Both the position numbers and the translations under genes were made by a program. The notes below the pieces were generated by a model. That model saw only the letters and a program-made list of their open reading frames with translations. It did no database searches and had not been told where the DNA came from. Shown here piece by piece: positions 25,804 through 37,527 of a stretch of 64,000 nucleotides of DNA (position 1 is the stretch's first letter; every line of letters starts with the position of its first letter). The stretch lies in the NCBI RefSeq assembly GCF_000007705.1, contig NC_005085.1, positions 3,543,752 to 3,607,751 of the forward strand, given 5' to 3'. This stretch comes from Chromobacterium violaceum ATCC 12472. GTDB taxonomy: Bacteria; Pseudomonadota; Gammaproteobacteria; Burkholderiales; Chromobacteriaceae.

Positions 25804-26346
25804 TCAGGATTTGATGCGCCAGGGCAGCATGCGCGTCAGCACATCGTCCCTATCGATCAGATGATGTTTGAGCGCGGCGCCGATATGGCCCACGACCACG
25901 ATGGCCAGCAGGTAATTGAGCAAGCCGTGCAGGCGCTGCAGGCTCTCTCCCAGTTCGCGGTCCGGCGCGATCAGGTCGGGCAGCGGCAGCACGCCGAAAT
26001 AGACGGTCTGGATACCCTTGGCCGAACTCATCAGCCAGCCGGACAGCGGAATGGCGATCATCAGCAGATACAGCGCCAAGTGGCCGGCATGGGCCATCGC
26101 CCGCATCGCCGCGCCCATGGCGGACGGCAGCGCCGGCGGTCGGTGGCCGAAACGCCAGGCCAGCCGCAGCCACACCAGCAGGAACACGGTGACGCCGGCC
26201 CACTTGTGCCAGGAATAGATTTTCAGCTTGAACGGCGACAGCGGCAGGCCATGCATGTAGAAGCCGACGCCGAACAGACAGACAAGCATCACCGCCATCA
26301 GCCAGTGCAGCAGAATGGCGGTAGAGGTGTAACGCGTTTGCGACAT
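25804..26346 (-). CDS. Cytochrome b561
   Basis: This 180-residue protein has four membrane helices and conserved histidines in ILLHWLMAVMLVCLFG, YSWHKWAGVTVFLLVW, MAHAGHLALYLLMIAIPLSG and LHGLLNYLLAIVVVGHIGAALKHHL, as in the bacterial b561 (CybB) family, which oxidises ubiquinol with two b haems. It is the first gene of the cybB-yceI-yceI operon, an arrangement found in several proteobacteria and in E. coli as yceJ-yceI. An electron-transfer partnership with the YceI proteins is inferred. Confidence 0.88.
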   Translation of the reverse strand: MSQTRYTSTAILLHWLMAVMLVCLFGVGFYMHGLPLSPFKLKIYSWHKWAGVTVFLLVWLRLAWRFGHRPPALPSAMGAAMRAMAHAGHLALYLLMIAIPLSGWLMSSAKGIQTVYFGVLPLPDLIAPDRELGESLQRLHGLLNYLLAIVVVGHIGAALKHHLIDRDDVLTRMLPWRIKS

Positions 26347-26681
26347 GGGCAGCCTCTTGGTGAACTCAACGAAAAAGCCGGCCTCCCCCGTCGCGCGCGG
26401 CGCTGCCGATGCCGAGGAGGGATGCCGCCTGCTTAAAACTGTAAGCGCTTTTCATTTCGCGAAATAGACGGCGAAGGCAAATTCATCATTTCCCATCAGG
26501 AAACAATCTGCCGGAACTATTTTCTTCCCATCCGCTCCGCGGTCTTCACCCCGCGCCGAAGATACCAATAGCATCTCAGATCATGCCCCATGACTGCAAA
26601 CGCCCCGAAAGACTGCGCGACCTCTACCGCATCTTCCTTGCCGCTGCTAAGCTGGCCTGCATCCTCATTTTGCCCGACGCC
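26347..26681. promoter_or_regulatory. Upstream region of the b561-yceI operon
   Basis: It contains the perfect 12-base palindrome ATTTCGCGAAAT (26454-26465), about 110 bases upstream of the cytochrome b561 start. This is a reasonable operator candidate. Beyond that no gene is supported until the small cysteine protein. Confidence 0.4.
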
Positions 26682-26873
26682 ATGCTTGCCGATGCCGCCA
26701 CGCGGCGCCGCGTCCCGCTTTGCCGGAACTGCCGCCATCACTACATCACCCACGACCCGCGCTTCCCCTACGGCTGCCGGTCGATGGGCTTTTCCAGCAA
26801 GCGCCCGCCCTGCCAGGACGTGCAGGCAGCCTCCGGCCGGCCTTGCCTGCGCTTTCACCCCAAGGCGGACTGA
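26682..26873 (+). CDS. Small conserved cysteine-rich protein
   Basis: This protein of about 63 residues contains CRNCRHHYITHDPRFPYGC, then a GFSSKR segment, SGRPC and LRFHPK. The pattern CxxCxHxYxTxDPxFPYGCxxxGFxSK recalls a small widespread bacterial family, sometimes misannotated as uracil-DNA glycosylase. The three cysteines plus the downstream SGxPC suggest zinc or iron-sulfur binding. The start is uncertain: the frame is open to an ATG at 26583, and neither ATG has a good ribosome-binding site. Confidence 0.5.
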   Translation: MLADAATRRRVPLCRNCRHHYITHDPRFPYGCRSMGFSSKRPPCQDVQAASGRPCLRFHPKAD

Positions 26874-27255
26874 TCGCCGGCCCTAGCCGGCATGGCGCTC
26901 CAGCCCCCCTCTTCCCCGGCTTCCGCTCCAGATCGCCCATTGAACCGGCCATATGGCTGTTCCGACAGCGCTTGCTCAGGCAGCGCTTCGCGCGTCGCCG
27001 TCCTGTGCATCGCCATCATGCCGCGGCCATGCCGTTTTGTCAGGCTCGAACGTCGCACCAGAGGACAAGCGCATGGAAGACAGGAAATTTCGAGCAAACA
27101 TTCCACCGCAAACCATTGTTTTTTGTACTGTTTACCAAACAACCATCGGTCTGACTAATTCACAGCATCAGAAAATACGATTAGCGTCCCTCCGGCTTCC
27201 TCTTTTATTTTTTCAGCAGCGCCAAACGAGCGCAGCACCCCCAAAGGAGGATGTC
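26874..27255. promoter_or_regulatory. Intergenic region upstream of the acetate operon
   Basis: About 380 bases with no convincing gene; it should hold the promoter of the DUF485-actP-acs operon. A palindrome TGTTT-ACC-AAACA lies near 27128-27140, in an AT-richer section. No clear -10/-35 pair was assigned. A strong ribosome-binding site (AAAGGAGG) ends the region. Confidence 0.4.
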
Positions 27256-27564
27256 ATGAATGAGGAGACTCTGAAGAAGATCCAGTCCAATCCGAAGTAT
27301 CTGGAACTGGTCCACAAGAAAACCAGCCTCGGCTGGACGCTGGCCATCGTGATGTTGGTCATTTACTACGGCTACATCCTGGTGCTGGCCTTCGCCCCGT
27401 CTCTGCTGGGCAAGCCGCTGTACCAGGGCGCGACCATGACCGTGGGCATCCCGGTCGGCGTGTGCATCATCCTGTCGGCCTTCGTGCTGACCGGCATCTA
27501 CGTGCGCCGCGCCAACCAGGAATTCGACCCATTGACCCAGCAGATCGTCGAGGAGGCCAAGTGA
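27256..27564 (+). CDS. DUF485 (YjcH-like) membrane protein
   Basis: This 102-residue protein has two membrane helices ([20 protein letters not shown] and [20 protein letters not shown]) and the DUF485 tail [19 protein letters not shown]. Such proteins are almost always encoded just before the acetate permease ActP (yjcH-actP in E. coli) and probably assist it. ATG 27256 follows AAAGGAGG. Its stop overlaps the actP start (TGATG). Confidence 0.92.
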   Translation: MNEETLKKIQSNPKYLELVHKKTSLGWTLAIVMLVIYYGYILVLAFAPSLLGKPLYQGATMTVGIPVGVCIILSAFVLTGIYVRRANQEFDPLTQQIVEEAK

Positions 27565-29243
27565 TGCAGCAAATCCGACTCAAACTCGCCGCCTGCTCGG
27601 CGGCGCTGCTGCCCGCGCTCGCCTGCGCGGCCGGCGCGATAGAAGGCGACGTCAAGCAGCAAGCCACCAACTGGCACGCCATCATCATGTTCTTCCTGTT
27701 CGTCGCCTTCACGCTGGGCATCACCTACTGGGCGGCGCGCCGCACCAAGTCGGCCAGCGACTTCTACGCCGCGGGCGGCGGCATCACCGGCTTCCAGAAC
27801 GGCCTGGCGATCGCCGGTGACTATATGTCCGCCGCGTCCTTCCTGGGGATTTCCGCGCTGGTGTTCGAAAAGGGCTACGACGGCCTGATCTACTCGATGG
27901 GCTTCCTGGTCGGCTGGCCCATCATCCTGTTCCTGGTGGCCGAACGGCTGCGCAACCTGGGCAAGTACACCTTCGCAGACGTCGCCTCCTACCGGCTCGG
28001 ACAGACGCCGGTGCGCAGCTTCGCCGCGCTGTCCACGCTGGTGGTGGTGGCGATCTACCTGATCGCCCAGATGGTCGGCGCGGGCAAGCTGATCCAGCTC
28101 TTGTTCGGCATGAGCTACAGCTCCGCCGTGCTGATGGTCGGCGTGCTGATGGTGTGCTACGTGCTGTTCGGCGGCATGCTGGCCACCACCTGGGTGCAAA
28201 TCATCAAGGCGGTGCTGCTGCTGTCCGGCGCCACCTTCATGGCCATCATGGTGCTGTCCACCGTCGGTTTCAGCCCGGAAATGATGTTCGAGAAAGCCGT
28301 GGCCGCGCACAGCAAGGGCGCCGCCATCATGGCGCCGGGCAAGGCGGACCCGATCGACTCCATCTCGCTGGGCCTGGCGCTGATGTTCGGCACCGCCGGC
28401 CTGCCGCACATCCTGATGCGCTTCTTCACTGTCGCCGACGCCAAGGAAGCCCGCAAATCGGTGTTCTTCGCCACCGGTTTCATCGGCTACTTCTACATCC
28501 TGACCTTCATCATCGGCTTCGGCGCCATCATGCTGGTGCTGAACCAGCCGGGCATGATGGAAACCGTGGTCAAGAACGGCAAGTCGGTCACCCAGCTGAT
28601 CGGCGGCAACAATATGGCCGCCATCCACCTGGCCGACGCCGTCGGCGGCGACATCTTCCTCGGCTTCATCTCCGCGGTGGCCTTCGCCACCATCCTGGCG
28701 GTGGTGGCGGGCCTGGCGCTGTCCGGCGCGTCCGCGGTGTCGCACGATCTGTACGCCAGCGTGATCAAGCACGGCAAGGCCAACGAGGCCGACGAGATCC
28801 GCGTGTCCAAGATCACCACCGTGGTGCTGGGCGTGGTGGCCATCGTGCTGGGCCTGGTGTTCGAGAAGCAGAACATCGCCTTCATGGTCGGCCTCGCCTT
28901 CTCCATCGCCGCCTCCGCCAACTTCCCGGTGCTGTTCCTGTCCATGTTTTGGAAGGGCCTGACCACGCGCGGCGCGGTGGTGGGCGGCCTGGTCGGCCTG
29001 CTGACCGCGGTGGTGCTGATCGTGCTGGGACCGACGGTGTGGGTGGAAGTGATGAAGCACGAGCACGCCATCTTCCCGTACAAGAACCCGGCCATCTTCT
29101 CGATGACCCTGGCCTTCGTCGTCACCTGGCTGGTTTCGGTGCTGGACACCTCCAAGCAGGCCGCAGACGAGAAGGCCAAGTTCGAGGCCCAGTACGTGCG
29201 GGCGATGACCGGCATCGGCGCCAGTGGCGCCAGCAAGCACTAA
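27564..29243 (+). CDS. actP: Cation/acetate symporter ActP
   Basis: This 559-residue sodium:solute symporter of the acetate permease group has a signal-like N-terminus ([20 protein letters not shown]) and about 13 membrane helices. Typical blocks are [52 protein letters not shown] and [14 protein letters not shown]. It imports acetate and other short carboxylates. Coupled to the upstream DUF485 gene and followed 75 bases later by acs, it forms an acetate scavenging operon. Confidence 0.94.
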   Translation: MQQIRLKLAACSAALLPALACAAGAIEGDVKQQATNWHAIIMFFLFVAFTLGITYWAARRTKSASDFYAAGGGITGFQNGLAIAGDYMSAASFLGISALVFEKGYDGLIYSMGFLVGWPIILFLVAERLRNLGKYTFADVASYRLGQTPVRSFAALSTLVVVAIYLIAQMVGAGKLIQLLFGMSYSSAVLMVGVLMVCYVLFGGMLATTWVQIIKAVLLLSGATFMAIMVLSTVGFSPEMMFEKAVAAHSKGAAIMAPGKADPIDSISLGLALMFGTAGLPHILMRFFTVADAKEARKSVFFATGFIGYFYILTFIIGFGAIMLVLNQPGMMETVVKNGKSVTQLIGGNNMAAIHLADAVGGDIFLGFISAVAFATILAVVAGLALSGASAVSHDLYASVIKHGKANEADEIRVSKITTVVLGVVAIVLGLVFEKQNIAFMVGLAFSIAASANFPVLFLSMFWKGLTTRGAVVGGLVGLLTAVVLIVLGPTVWVEVMKHEHAIFPYKNPAIFSMTLAFVVTWLVSVLDTSKQAADEKAKFEAQYVRAMTGIGASGASKH

Positions 29244-29318
29244 ATGTCATCATCATTGACATGCCGCGCGCCGGATGACGCGCGGCGATAACACCGAAAA
29301 GACTCTGGAGAAACACGT

Positions 29319-31283
<1,965 letters not shown>

Positions 31284-31304
31284 TACGCTGAGGAGCGCAT
31301 TGAC

Positions 31305-31331
31305 GGCCGTCGCCTGGCGACGGCCTTTTTT
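31305..31331 (+). terminator. Rho-independent terminator after acs
   Basis: GGCCGTCG pairs with CGACGGCC around CCTGG and is followed by six T residues, 22 bases after the acs stop. Confidence 0.9.
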
Positions 31332-31431
31332 CATTCCCCGCCTCGGCCTGGCACTACTCCGCGCCGCAGGAGTATGCGAAACTGGCGCCATGAATGCCAA
31401 TGGCGTTGCGCCGCATGCCGGATAAGCCCCG

Positions 31432-32391
31432 ATGAAGAAAAGCCTCCCCGTCCGTTTGCCTGGCGCCGCCCTGCTGGCCGCCGCCCTGCTCGCCGCCAGC
31501 CATGCCCGCGCCGACGAAGGCGGCGTCGGCTTCTGGCTGCCGGGCCAGATGGGCACCTTCGCCGCAGTGCGGAACGACCCCGGCTGGTCGTGGACCTTCA
31601 GCGGCTATCATGCCTACGCCAATTCGGAAACCCGCAAGCAGAACAAGAACGGCCGGGTGCGCGACAGCGCGCTGAGCACGCCCAGCGACACGCTGTTCAT
31701 CGCGCCCGCCTACACCTTCGCCACGCCGGTGGCCGGCGCGCAGGCGGCGGTGTCGCTGACCGGGCTGTACGGGCGCACCGATGTCTACGACAACGAATCC
31801 GTCACCTCCGCCCGCGGCCGGACCCGTTCGGCCAGCAGCGATGACAACCGCAGCGGCGTCGGCGACCTGTACCCGATGGCGACGCTGAAATGGCAGCGGG
31901 GTAGCCACCACTACCTGGCTTATGCGACGCTGGGCATGCCGACGGGCGACTACGACGTCAATCGCGCCGCCAACCTCGGCCTCAACCACTGGTCGTACGA
32001 TGCCGGCGGCGGCTACACCTATCTCAACGAAGCCAGCGGCACCGAGTTCTCGGCCGTGCTGGGCATGACGATCAACCAGAAAAACCCGGACACCGAATAC
32101 CGCAACGGCAACGACGCCCATCTGGACGTGTCGCTGTCGCAGTTCCTGAACGAGAATGTCCACATCGGCCTGGTCGGCTACGCCTACCACCAGCTCGCCA
32201 ACGACTCCGCGCCCGGCATCGGCAGGAAGGATCTGAAATCGCGGGTCGCCGGCCTGGGACCGCAGCTCGGTTATTTCTTCAAGGTGGGCAAGAACCAGTG
32301 GTACGCCAACCTGAAGGCCTACGACGAATTCGACGCCAGGAACCGCACCGCCGGCTGGAACGCCTGGCTGTCGCTGTTCGCGCCGATCTAG
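31432..32391 (+). CDS. SphA-family / MetA-pathway phenol degradation outer-membrane protein
   Basis: This 319-residue protein has a signal peptide (MKKSLPVRLPGAALLAAALL to SHARA) and alternating beta-strand patterns ending in the aromatic-rich strand NAWLSLFAPI, as in outer-membrane barrels. The motifs WLPGQMGTFAAV, PMATLKWQRGSHHYLAYATLGMP and GLNHWSYDAGGGYTYL match the transporter/SphA group (MetA-pathway phenol degradation proteins). It probably forms a channel for hydrophobic or aromatic compounds. It is a single gene; the substrate is not predictable. Confidence 0.75.
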   Translation: MKKSLPVRLPGAALLAAALLAASHARADEGGVGFWLPGQMGTFAAVRNDPGWSWTFSGYHAYANSETRKQNKNGRVRDSALSTPSDTLFIAPAYTFATPVAGAQAAVSLTGLYGRTDVYDNESVTSARGRTRSASSDDNRSGVGDLYPMATLKWQRGSHHYLAYATLGMPTGDYDVNRAANLGLNHWSYDAGGGYTYLNEASGTEFSAVLGMTINQKNPDTEYRNGNDAHLDVSLSQFLNENVHIGLVGYAYHQLANDSAPGIGRKDLKSRVAGLGPQLGYFFKVGKNQWYANLKAYDEFDARNRTAGWNAWLSLFAPI

Positions 32392-32431
32392 CGCGCCATC
32401 CGACGCATGCCGCGATGAAAGCCCGCAACCC

Positions 32432-33142
32432 ATGACGCTCCTGCCGCCAGACTTCGCCAACCTGCATGAGACAGAACTGGCTCGCCTTGACGCCCTCCTC
32501 GCCGGTTCTCATGAAAAATGGCCGTCGTTCTACGCGAACCGGCAACGTCCCTGCCCTTTCTTCGTCGACGCGCCGGACGAAAACCTCGCGGCCTGGCTGG
32601 ACGCCGGCCGCATTGCGCCTGGCCTGGCCATAGACCTGGGCTGCGGCCACGGCCGCAACGCCTTGCACCTGGCCGGCAAGGGATTTCGCGTTCGGGCCGT
32701 GGACTTCTCCGAATCCGCCATCGCCTGGGCCCGCGAGCGCGTCGCCGCCAGCGGACGGCCCGTCGAAGTCATCCAGGCCTCGGTGTTCGAATTTCCATTC
32801 GAGGAAGGCGCGGCCGACCTGGTCTACGACGGCGGCTGCTTTCATCACCTCGCCCCGCATCGACGCCATCAATACATGGCGCGCGTCGCCAGCATGCTGA
32901 GGCCGGGCGGCTGTTTCGGCCTGGTGTGCTTCTCGCCGTCAGGCGGCGGCGGGTTCAGCGACGCCGAGGTATACGAGAAAAACAGCCTGGGCGGCGGACT
33001 GGGGTACGACGAACGGCGCTTGCGCGAGCTGTGGTCGCCATGGCTGGAGATAGAAGCCATCGCGCCGATGCGGGAGATGCCCGCATCCGGCCCGCTGTTC
33101 GGCAGGGATTTCCTGATGACGATGCTGGCGCGCAAAAAATAG
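32432..33142 (+). CDS. Class I SAM-dependent methyltransferase
   Basis: This 236-residue methyltransferase carries motif I in AIDLGCGHGRNALHLAGKGF, motif II in VRAVDFSESAIAWARER and a post-motif region ADLVYDGGCFHHLAPHRRHQYM. The order matches small-molecule methyltransferases of the Methyltransf_25/11 type. The acceptor is unknown. It lies 40 bases downstream of the SphA-like gene, and the two may form one transcript. Confidence 0.85.
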   Translation: MTLLPPDFANLHETELARLDALLAGSHEKWPSFYANRQRPCPFFVDAPDENLAAWLDAGRIAPGLAIDLGCGHGRNALHLAGKGFRVRAVDFSESAIAWARERVAASGRPVEVIQASVFEFPFEEGAADLVYDGGCFHHLAPHRRHQYMARVASMLRPGGCFGLVCFSPSGGGGFSDAEVYEKNSLGGGLGYDERRLRELWSPWLEIEAIAPMREMPASGPLFGRDFLMTMLARKK

Positions 33143-33174
33143 GGCGGAAGCCCGGCGGCGCCGGGCGTTCCGCC
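33143..33174. repeat. REP-like hairpin GGCGGAA...TTCCGCC
   Basis: The outer arms GGCGGAA and TTCCGCC enclose an inner CCCGG/CCGGG stem between two convergent genes. The same outer arms preceded by TAGG recur at 50159-50190, suggesting a dispersed intergenic palindrome family. It may act as a bidirectional terminator, although a T-run is lacking. Confidence 0.5.
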
Positions 33175-33197
33175 GCGACATCCCGCTAGCTTGCGGC

Positions 33198-35087
33198 TCA
33201 CTCCAGCCGGAAGCGCGCGATCATCTTGTCCTGCTCCGCCACGTCGGAGACGGTGTCGTTGCAATGCCGCAGCTGCACCTGGGCCGCGTCGCTGACCCGC
33301 TGGCCGATATGCTGGATGTTGCCGGCGCTGTCGTTGATCTCCTGCGTCATCTGGCTTTGGCGGCCCACCGCGCCGGCGATTTCGCTGTTCCTGGCATTGA
33401 TGTCGGAAATCACGTCCTGGATGCGCAGCAGCATCTCGCTGATCTGCTCGGCGTCCTTCACCGTGCTGCTGGCGCACTCGCGGCTTTCGTCCATTTTTTC
33501 CCTCGCCTCGCCGACGCCGCGCTGCAGCTGCTCGATCATGCTGCGGATTTCCTGCGTCGCCTGCTGGGTCTGCGACGCCAGCTTGCGGACCTCGTCGGCC
33601 ACCACCGCGAAGCCGCGCCCCATTTCCCCGGCGCGCGCCGCTTCGATGGCGGCGTTCAGCGCCAGCAGATTGGTCTGCTCCGCCACGCCGGTGATCACCC
33701 TGACGATGGATTCGATGTTCTTGCTGAATTCGGCCAGTTCATTCATCGAGTTCGAGGTCTGGTCCAAAGTGTCGGCCAAGCGCCGGATCGCCTGGCTGGA
33801 CTGGGTCACCAGCGACATCCTGCTGCCGGTCTCCTCGTGCGCCAGCCGCGCGGCTTCCGCCACCGCGCCGGCATTGGACGTCATCTCGCCGGACGCCTCC
33901 GCCACCTGGCCGATGGCAGCCACCAATTGCTCCAGCTCCTGCCGCAGCCGGCTGGCCTCGCCGCTGCTCTGCTGAGCCTCTTCCGCGCTCTGTTCGGCGC
34001 CGTGATGGACGCGGGTGGAAATCTGCCGGATGTCGCCGATCAGCCGCTGCAGGTAGGCGATGAAACGGTTCAATTCGCGCGCCACTTCGCCAAACTCGTC
34101 CTTGGACGATTCGTCCACCCGCCGCGTCAGGTCGCCGTTGCCGCTGTTGAGTTCGGCCAGCGACAGCTTGAGCTGCTGCAGCGGCCGGCGCAGGATCTGC
34201 TGCATCAGCGTGCTGAGGATCACCATGCTCAGCACCACGCCGATCACCGCGCCCCAGAAGCCGCGCCAGCCTATCTGTCTGGCTTCGGCCATCACCTTGT
34301 CCTCATCCAGCACCACGCCCACCAGCCACTTGGCCGGCTGCAGGCGGTCCAGCGGATGGAAGGCCACCATCAGCTTCCGGCCGCCGGCCTCGATCTCCTG
34401 CACCTTGTCGCCCAGCGCGGGCGCGGCGCCGCCGAACAGCTCGGCGACGCTCTTGCCGTTCAGCTTGGCGTCCGGATGGCTGATGATCTTGCCGTCGGCG
34501 GACAGCAGGAAGGCATAGCCGGCGCCGTTGAAGGTGGCGGTATTCAGCGCCTCGGACACCGATTTCAGGCTGAGGTCGCCGCCGAACGCGCCCTTGAACG
34601 CGCCCTTGTCGGTCAGCTTGGCCACCACCGAGATCAGGATCTCGCCGGACGCGGCATCCGGGTAGGGATCGGTCAATCCCACGCCGGCCGCGGCCTTGGC
34701 CACCGGATACCACGGCCGCTTGCGGGCATCCCAGTCGGGCGGCGGATTCCATGAAGAATCGTTGGAGATCTTCTTGCCGTCGGTATCCAGGCCGCCGAAC
34801 ACCAGCTTGAATTCCTTCTTCAGCATCGGCCGCTGAAACACCTCGACGATGCGCTCGCCGCTGAAATTGGCGTCTATGGTTTCCGACATCAGCTGGATCT
34901 GCGCCAGCTTGCCGTTCAGCCAGTTGGCGATCTGCTCGGCCAGCACCTGGCTGGTCTGGACCACCTCCTGCTCCTTGCCGCTGCGTATGCTGTCGGCGAC
35001 GCTCAGGTATTGCAGCCAGGACAGGGTCGACAAGGTCACAGCCAGCACCAGAGCGGAAATCAGGCCGGCTTTGTGCGCGATCTTCAT
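33198..35087 (-). CDS. Methyl-accepting chemotaxis protein with Cache sensor
   Basis: This 629-residue chemoreceptor has a first membrane helix at about 9-30, then a periplasmic double-Cache-like domain (about 35-275) with [16 protein letters not shown] and [19 protein letters not shown], a motif common in dCache receptors for small organic ligands. A second helix ([19 protein letters not shown]), a HAMP domain and the signalling domain follow. The hairpin tip motif [19 protein letters not shown] is intact. The C-terminus ends in RFRLE without a CheR-binding pentapeptide. It is a lone gene on the minus strand. Confidence 0.92.
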   Translation of the reverse strand: MKIAHKAGLISALVLAVTLSTLSWLQYLSVADSIRSGKEQEVVQTSQVLAEQIANWLNGKLAQIQLMSETIDANFSGERIVEVFQRPMLKKEFKLVFGGLDTDGKKISNDSSWNPPPDWDARKRPWYPVAKAAAGVGLTDPYPDAASGEILISVVAKLTDKGAFKGAFGGDLSLKSVSEALNTATFNGAGYAFLLSADGKIISHPDAKLNGKSVAELFGGAAPALGDKVQEIEAGGRKLMVAFHPLDRLQPAKWLVGVVLDEDKVMAEARQIGWRGFWGAVIGVVLSMVILSTLMQQILRRPLQQLKLSLAELNSGNGDLTRRVDESSKDEFGEVARELNRFIAYLQRLIGDIRQISTRVHHGAEQSAEEAQQSSGEASRLRQELEQLVAAIGQVAEASGEMTSNAGAVAEAARLAHEETGSRMSLVTQSSQAIRRLADTLDQTSNSMNELAEFSKNIESIVRVITGVAEQTNLLALNAAIEAARAGEMGRGFAVVADEVRKLASQTQQATQEIRSMIEQLQRGVGEAREKMDESRECASSTVKDAEQISEMLLRIQDVISDINARNSEIAGAVGRQSQMTQEINDSAGNIQHIGQRVSDAAQVQLRHCNDTVSDVAEQDKMIARFRLE

Positions 35088-35199
35088 GACAGGGGGTCCA
35101 AGGTCGAGTGAGTATTTTCACCATAGCGCACCTGTGCACACCGCCAAGCCGGCCTGTTCATTTATTTACAAAAACCGCCAAGTTTCGACATCCCGCGTC

Positions 35200-35766
35200 T
35201 CAAGCCGGCGCGCCGAAAGACACCCGCCCGACCCGGTAACACTCGCAGACTCCGCCATCGCTCGGCTCCAGCGGCCTGCGCGACAGACTCAGGCGAACCA
35301 TGGTCCAGCTCGCGGGATCGAAAGCCGCCGCCAGGGCCAGCGCATCGCCCGCCGCCGTGCGAGCGTCACGCCAATCCTGCTGCGCCTGCCGCGCGGCCTC
35401 CATGCCCATGCCCTCCGGCAGCGGCAATCTCTCCACCATCGCATAGCGGGCCTCGGCCACATCGTCCGTCCACTCGCCGAACCAGGCGGCGGCGCTTTCC
35501 ACCGCCGGCCGGCCGAATGAGGCGCACAGCGCGGCGAAGCCGGGGCCGGACAGGAAGTCGCGCATGCCTTCCGCGCGCCGCCACAGGTAGAACGGCGCGT
35601 AGGCGTTCGCCTGGGCACCGGCCTCCCCTGCGCGGCTGTAGAGATAGGCCTTGAGGCCCAAGCCCGGCATGCCGTCGGTCAGATGGCCGCGCTCGGCGAT
35701 GCGTTTTTCGATGATCTCCATCGGGTAATCGGCCGGCAGCGCGATCCGGTAGCGCATCGCCATCAT
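35200..35766 (-). CDS. DUF4865 family protein
   Basis: This 188-residue protein beginning MMAMRYRIALPADYPMEIIEKRIAERGHLTD resembles DUF4865, a family of monooxygenase-like or dabb-type small proteins usually encoded with tautomerases. Further motifs are GLGLKAYLYSRAG, YAPFYLWRRAEGMRDFLSG and a C-terminal CYRVGRVSFG. It overlaps the tautomerase gene by 4 bases and is the last gene of a three-gene operon. Function is unknown. Confidence 0.78.
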   Translation of the reverse strand: MMAMRYRIALPADYPMEIIEKRIAERGHLTDGMPGLGLKAYLYSRAGEAGAQANAYAPFYLWRRAEGMRDFLSGPGFAALCASFGRPAVESAAAWFGEWTDDVAEARYAMVERLPLPEGMGMEAARQAQQDWRDARTAAGDALALAAAFDPASWTMVRLSLSRRPLEPSDGGVCECYRVGRVSFGAPA

Positions 35767-36167
35767 GATTTCAGCGCCTCCGCGGGCAATTGAGACGCCT
35801 GGCGGCCATGGCTGAACGACCAGTTGTCCATCTCGCCGTCGCTGACCACCACCATCAGGTCGGCCGGCGCGAGGCCGGGGGACGCCGCCAGCAATGCGGC
35901 CATCCGGGCGTACAACGCCGCCTTGGCCTGCGCGCTGCGCGGCCGGCCGGTCTGGATGGCCACCAGCGTGAAATCGCCGGAACGCGGACCGCCGGCGTAA
36001 TCGCGGTCGAAGATCATCTCGCCCGGCTCATGCTGGTGGATCAGCTGGAAACGGTCGGCCGGCGGCACGGCGAAGCATTCCGTCATCGCCTGGTGGATGC
36101 TGTCGGCCAAGGCGCGCAGGTATTGCGGCGGCTTGCCCTTGTGCAGGGAAATGCGAACGTAAGGCAT
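35763..36167 (-). CDS. Tautomerase family protein
   Basis: This 134-residue protein has MPYVRISLHKGKPPQYLRAL: the proline after Met would be the catalytic base of the tautomerase (4-oxalocrotonate tautomerase/MIF) superfamily. Other features, RFQLIHQHEPGEMIFDRDY and NWSFSHGRQASQ, match the larger two-motif subgroup often paired with carboxymuconolactone decarboxylase-like and DUF4865 genes. A role in aromatic or keto-acid turnover is inferred. Confidence 0.85.
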   Translation of the reverse strand: MPYVRISLHKGKPPQYLRALADSIHQAMTECFAVPPADRFQLIHQHEPGEMIFDRDYAGGPRSGDFTLVAIQTGRPRSAQAKAALYARMAALLAASPGLAPADLMVVVSDGEMDNWSFSHGRQASQLPAEALKS

Positions 36168-36178
36168 GGTGCGCTCCT

Positions 36179-36493
36179 TTATAAAGTTGGATCGGCCAGA
36201 ACGGCATCCAGCTGCTCCAGCGCGGCGGTGGCCGACGGCCAGCCGACGTAGAAAGCCAGGTGGGTCACAACCTCGGCCAGCTCATCGGCGGCGAGGCCGT
36301 TGTCCCGCCCGCGCCTCAGGTGGAAGGCCAATGCATGGGGGCGGGATTGCCCCAGCAGCGCGGCGATGGTGATCAGGCTGCGCTCGCGCGGCGACAGCGC
36401 GGCGCGCTGCCAGACGTCGCCGAACAGCGCCTCCCGGGTCAGTTGATCCAGTTTGGGCGCCAGGCGCGGCAAAGCTTCGGATGGGGAAAACAT
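36179..36493 (-). CDS. Carboxymuconolactone decarboxylase family protein
   Basis: A 104-residue CMD-fold protein. The start MFSPSEALPRL is chosen because AAAGGAG lies just upstream. Motifs LSPRERSLITIAALLGQSRP, LAFHLRRGRDNGLAADELAE and THLAFYVGWPSATAALEQL match the family. It lacks the CxxC/CxxxH motif of AhpD-type peroxidases, so it is more likely a decarboxylase-like or lactonase-like member. It is the first gene of an operon divergent from a LysR gene. Confidence 0.85.
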   Translation of the reverse strand: MFSPSEALPRLAPKLDQLTREALFGDVWQRAALSPRERSLITIAALLGQSRPHALAFHLRRGRDNGLAADELAEVVTHLAFYVGWPSATAALEQLDAVLADPTL

Positions 36494-36603
36494 GGAGCGG
36501 CTCCTTTGTGGCGTTGAAGGCATGCGCTCACTGTAAACCCAGGCAATAATTCATAAAATCGAATATATTTTCACAAATCATCCTAAAATTCAGGACTATT
36601 AAG

Positions 36604-37527
36604 ATGCGCAAAACCCTGCTCGACCTGGACGCGCTGCAAAGCTTCGTCCGCGGCGTGGAGCTGGGCAGCTTTGCCCGCGCGGCCGAAGGCCTGCACCGGT
36701 CGACCTCCGCCATCAGCGCCCAATTGAAAAAGCTGGAGGAACAGGCGGGCATACCCATTCTGCAGAAGAACGGCCGCGGCCTGGAGCCGACGCCGGCCGG
36801 CGAAGCGCTGTTGTCCTACGCCCGCAGGCTGCTGGAGCTGAACGACGAGGCGGTGCAGGCGCTGAAGGGCGCGGCGCTGGCCGGCAGCGTGCGGCTGGGC
36901 CTGGCCGAGGACTTCGGCGAAGGCCTGCTGCCCGACGCGCTTGGACGTTTCGCCCGCGCCTGCCCGGACGTATGCGTGGAAGTGAAGGTAGGCCGCAGCC
37001 AGGGATTGCAGCAGGCGCTGAGGAACGGCCAGCTCGACCTCGCCTTGCTGTGGAGCGACGGCTCGCACTGGCCGCATCAGGACCAGCTGGGGCAGATTCC
37101 CTTGCACTGGATCGCCAGCTCCGCGACGGTTGCCCGCGCGCCCGGCCAGCCGGTGTCGCTGGCGCTTTTCGATCCGCCCTGCCTGGCGCGTCGCCAGGCT
37201 TGCGACGCGCTGGACCAGGCAGGACTGGCGTGGCGGGTGGCCGTAAACGGCAGCAGCCTGGCCAGCCTGTGGTCCGCCGTGCGCGCCGGCCTGGGCGTCA
37301 CCGCCCGCGCGGCCTTGTGCCTGCCGCCGGACCTGAAACCGCTCGACGCCACCGCAGCCGGCCTGCCGCCCCTGCAGAAGCTGGAACTGGCGCTATGGCG
37401 GGCGCAGACGCCCTTGCCCGTCGCGGCGGAACAGCTGCGCCTCATCCTGCGGGACGGCGCGGCCGCTCAGATCGCGGCCGGCGAGCGCGCCGCGCCGAAG
37501 CCGCGGGTACCCGAGGCGGCCGCGTAA
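36604..37527 (+). CDS. LysR-family regulator, divergent to the CMD/tautomerase operon
   Basis: A 307-residue LysR-type regulator. The N-terminal winged helix reads LQSFVRGVELGSFARAAEGL, then HRSTSAISAQLKKLEEQAGI; the effector domain follows. Divergent orientation across 110 bases makes it the likely regulator of the 36493-35200 operon. The 3' end overlaps the 3' end of the opposing PanB-like gene by 61 bases, which is unusual. Confidence 0.9.
   Translation: MRKTLLDLDALQSFVRGVELGSFARAAEGLHRSTSAISAQLKKLEEQAGIPILQKNGRGLEPTPAGEALLSYARRLLELNDEAVQALKGAALAGSVRLGLAEDFGEGLLPDALGRFARACPDVCVEVKVGRSQGLQQALRNGQLDLALLWSDGSHWPHQDQLGQIPLHWIASSATVARAPGQPVSLALFDPPCLARRQACDALDQAGLAWRVAVNGSSLASLWSAVRAGLGVTARAALCLPPDLKPLDATAAGLPPLQKLELALWRAQTPLPVAAEQLRLILRDGAAAQIAAGERAAPKPRVPEAAA

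Noticed and set aside
26746-27154. Several overlapping short frames between the cysteine protein and the acetate operon
   Set aside because: No ribosome-binding sites, Pro/Arg/Ala-rich translations and mutually overlapping frames; treated as noncoding.
27498-29240. 580-aa open frame on the minus strand opposite actP
   Set aside because: It mirrors actP in a GC-rich region, has a His/Gln/Gly-rich composition typical of shadow frames, and no ribosome-binding site or family motif.
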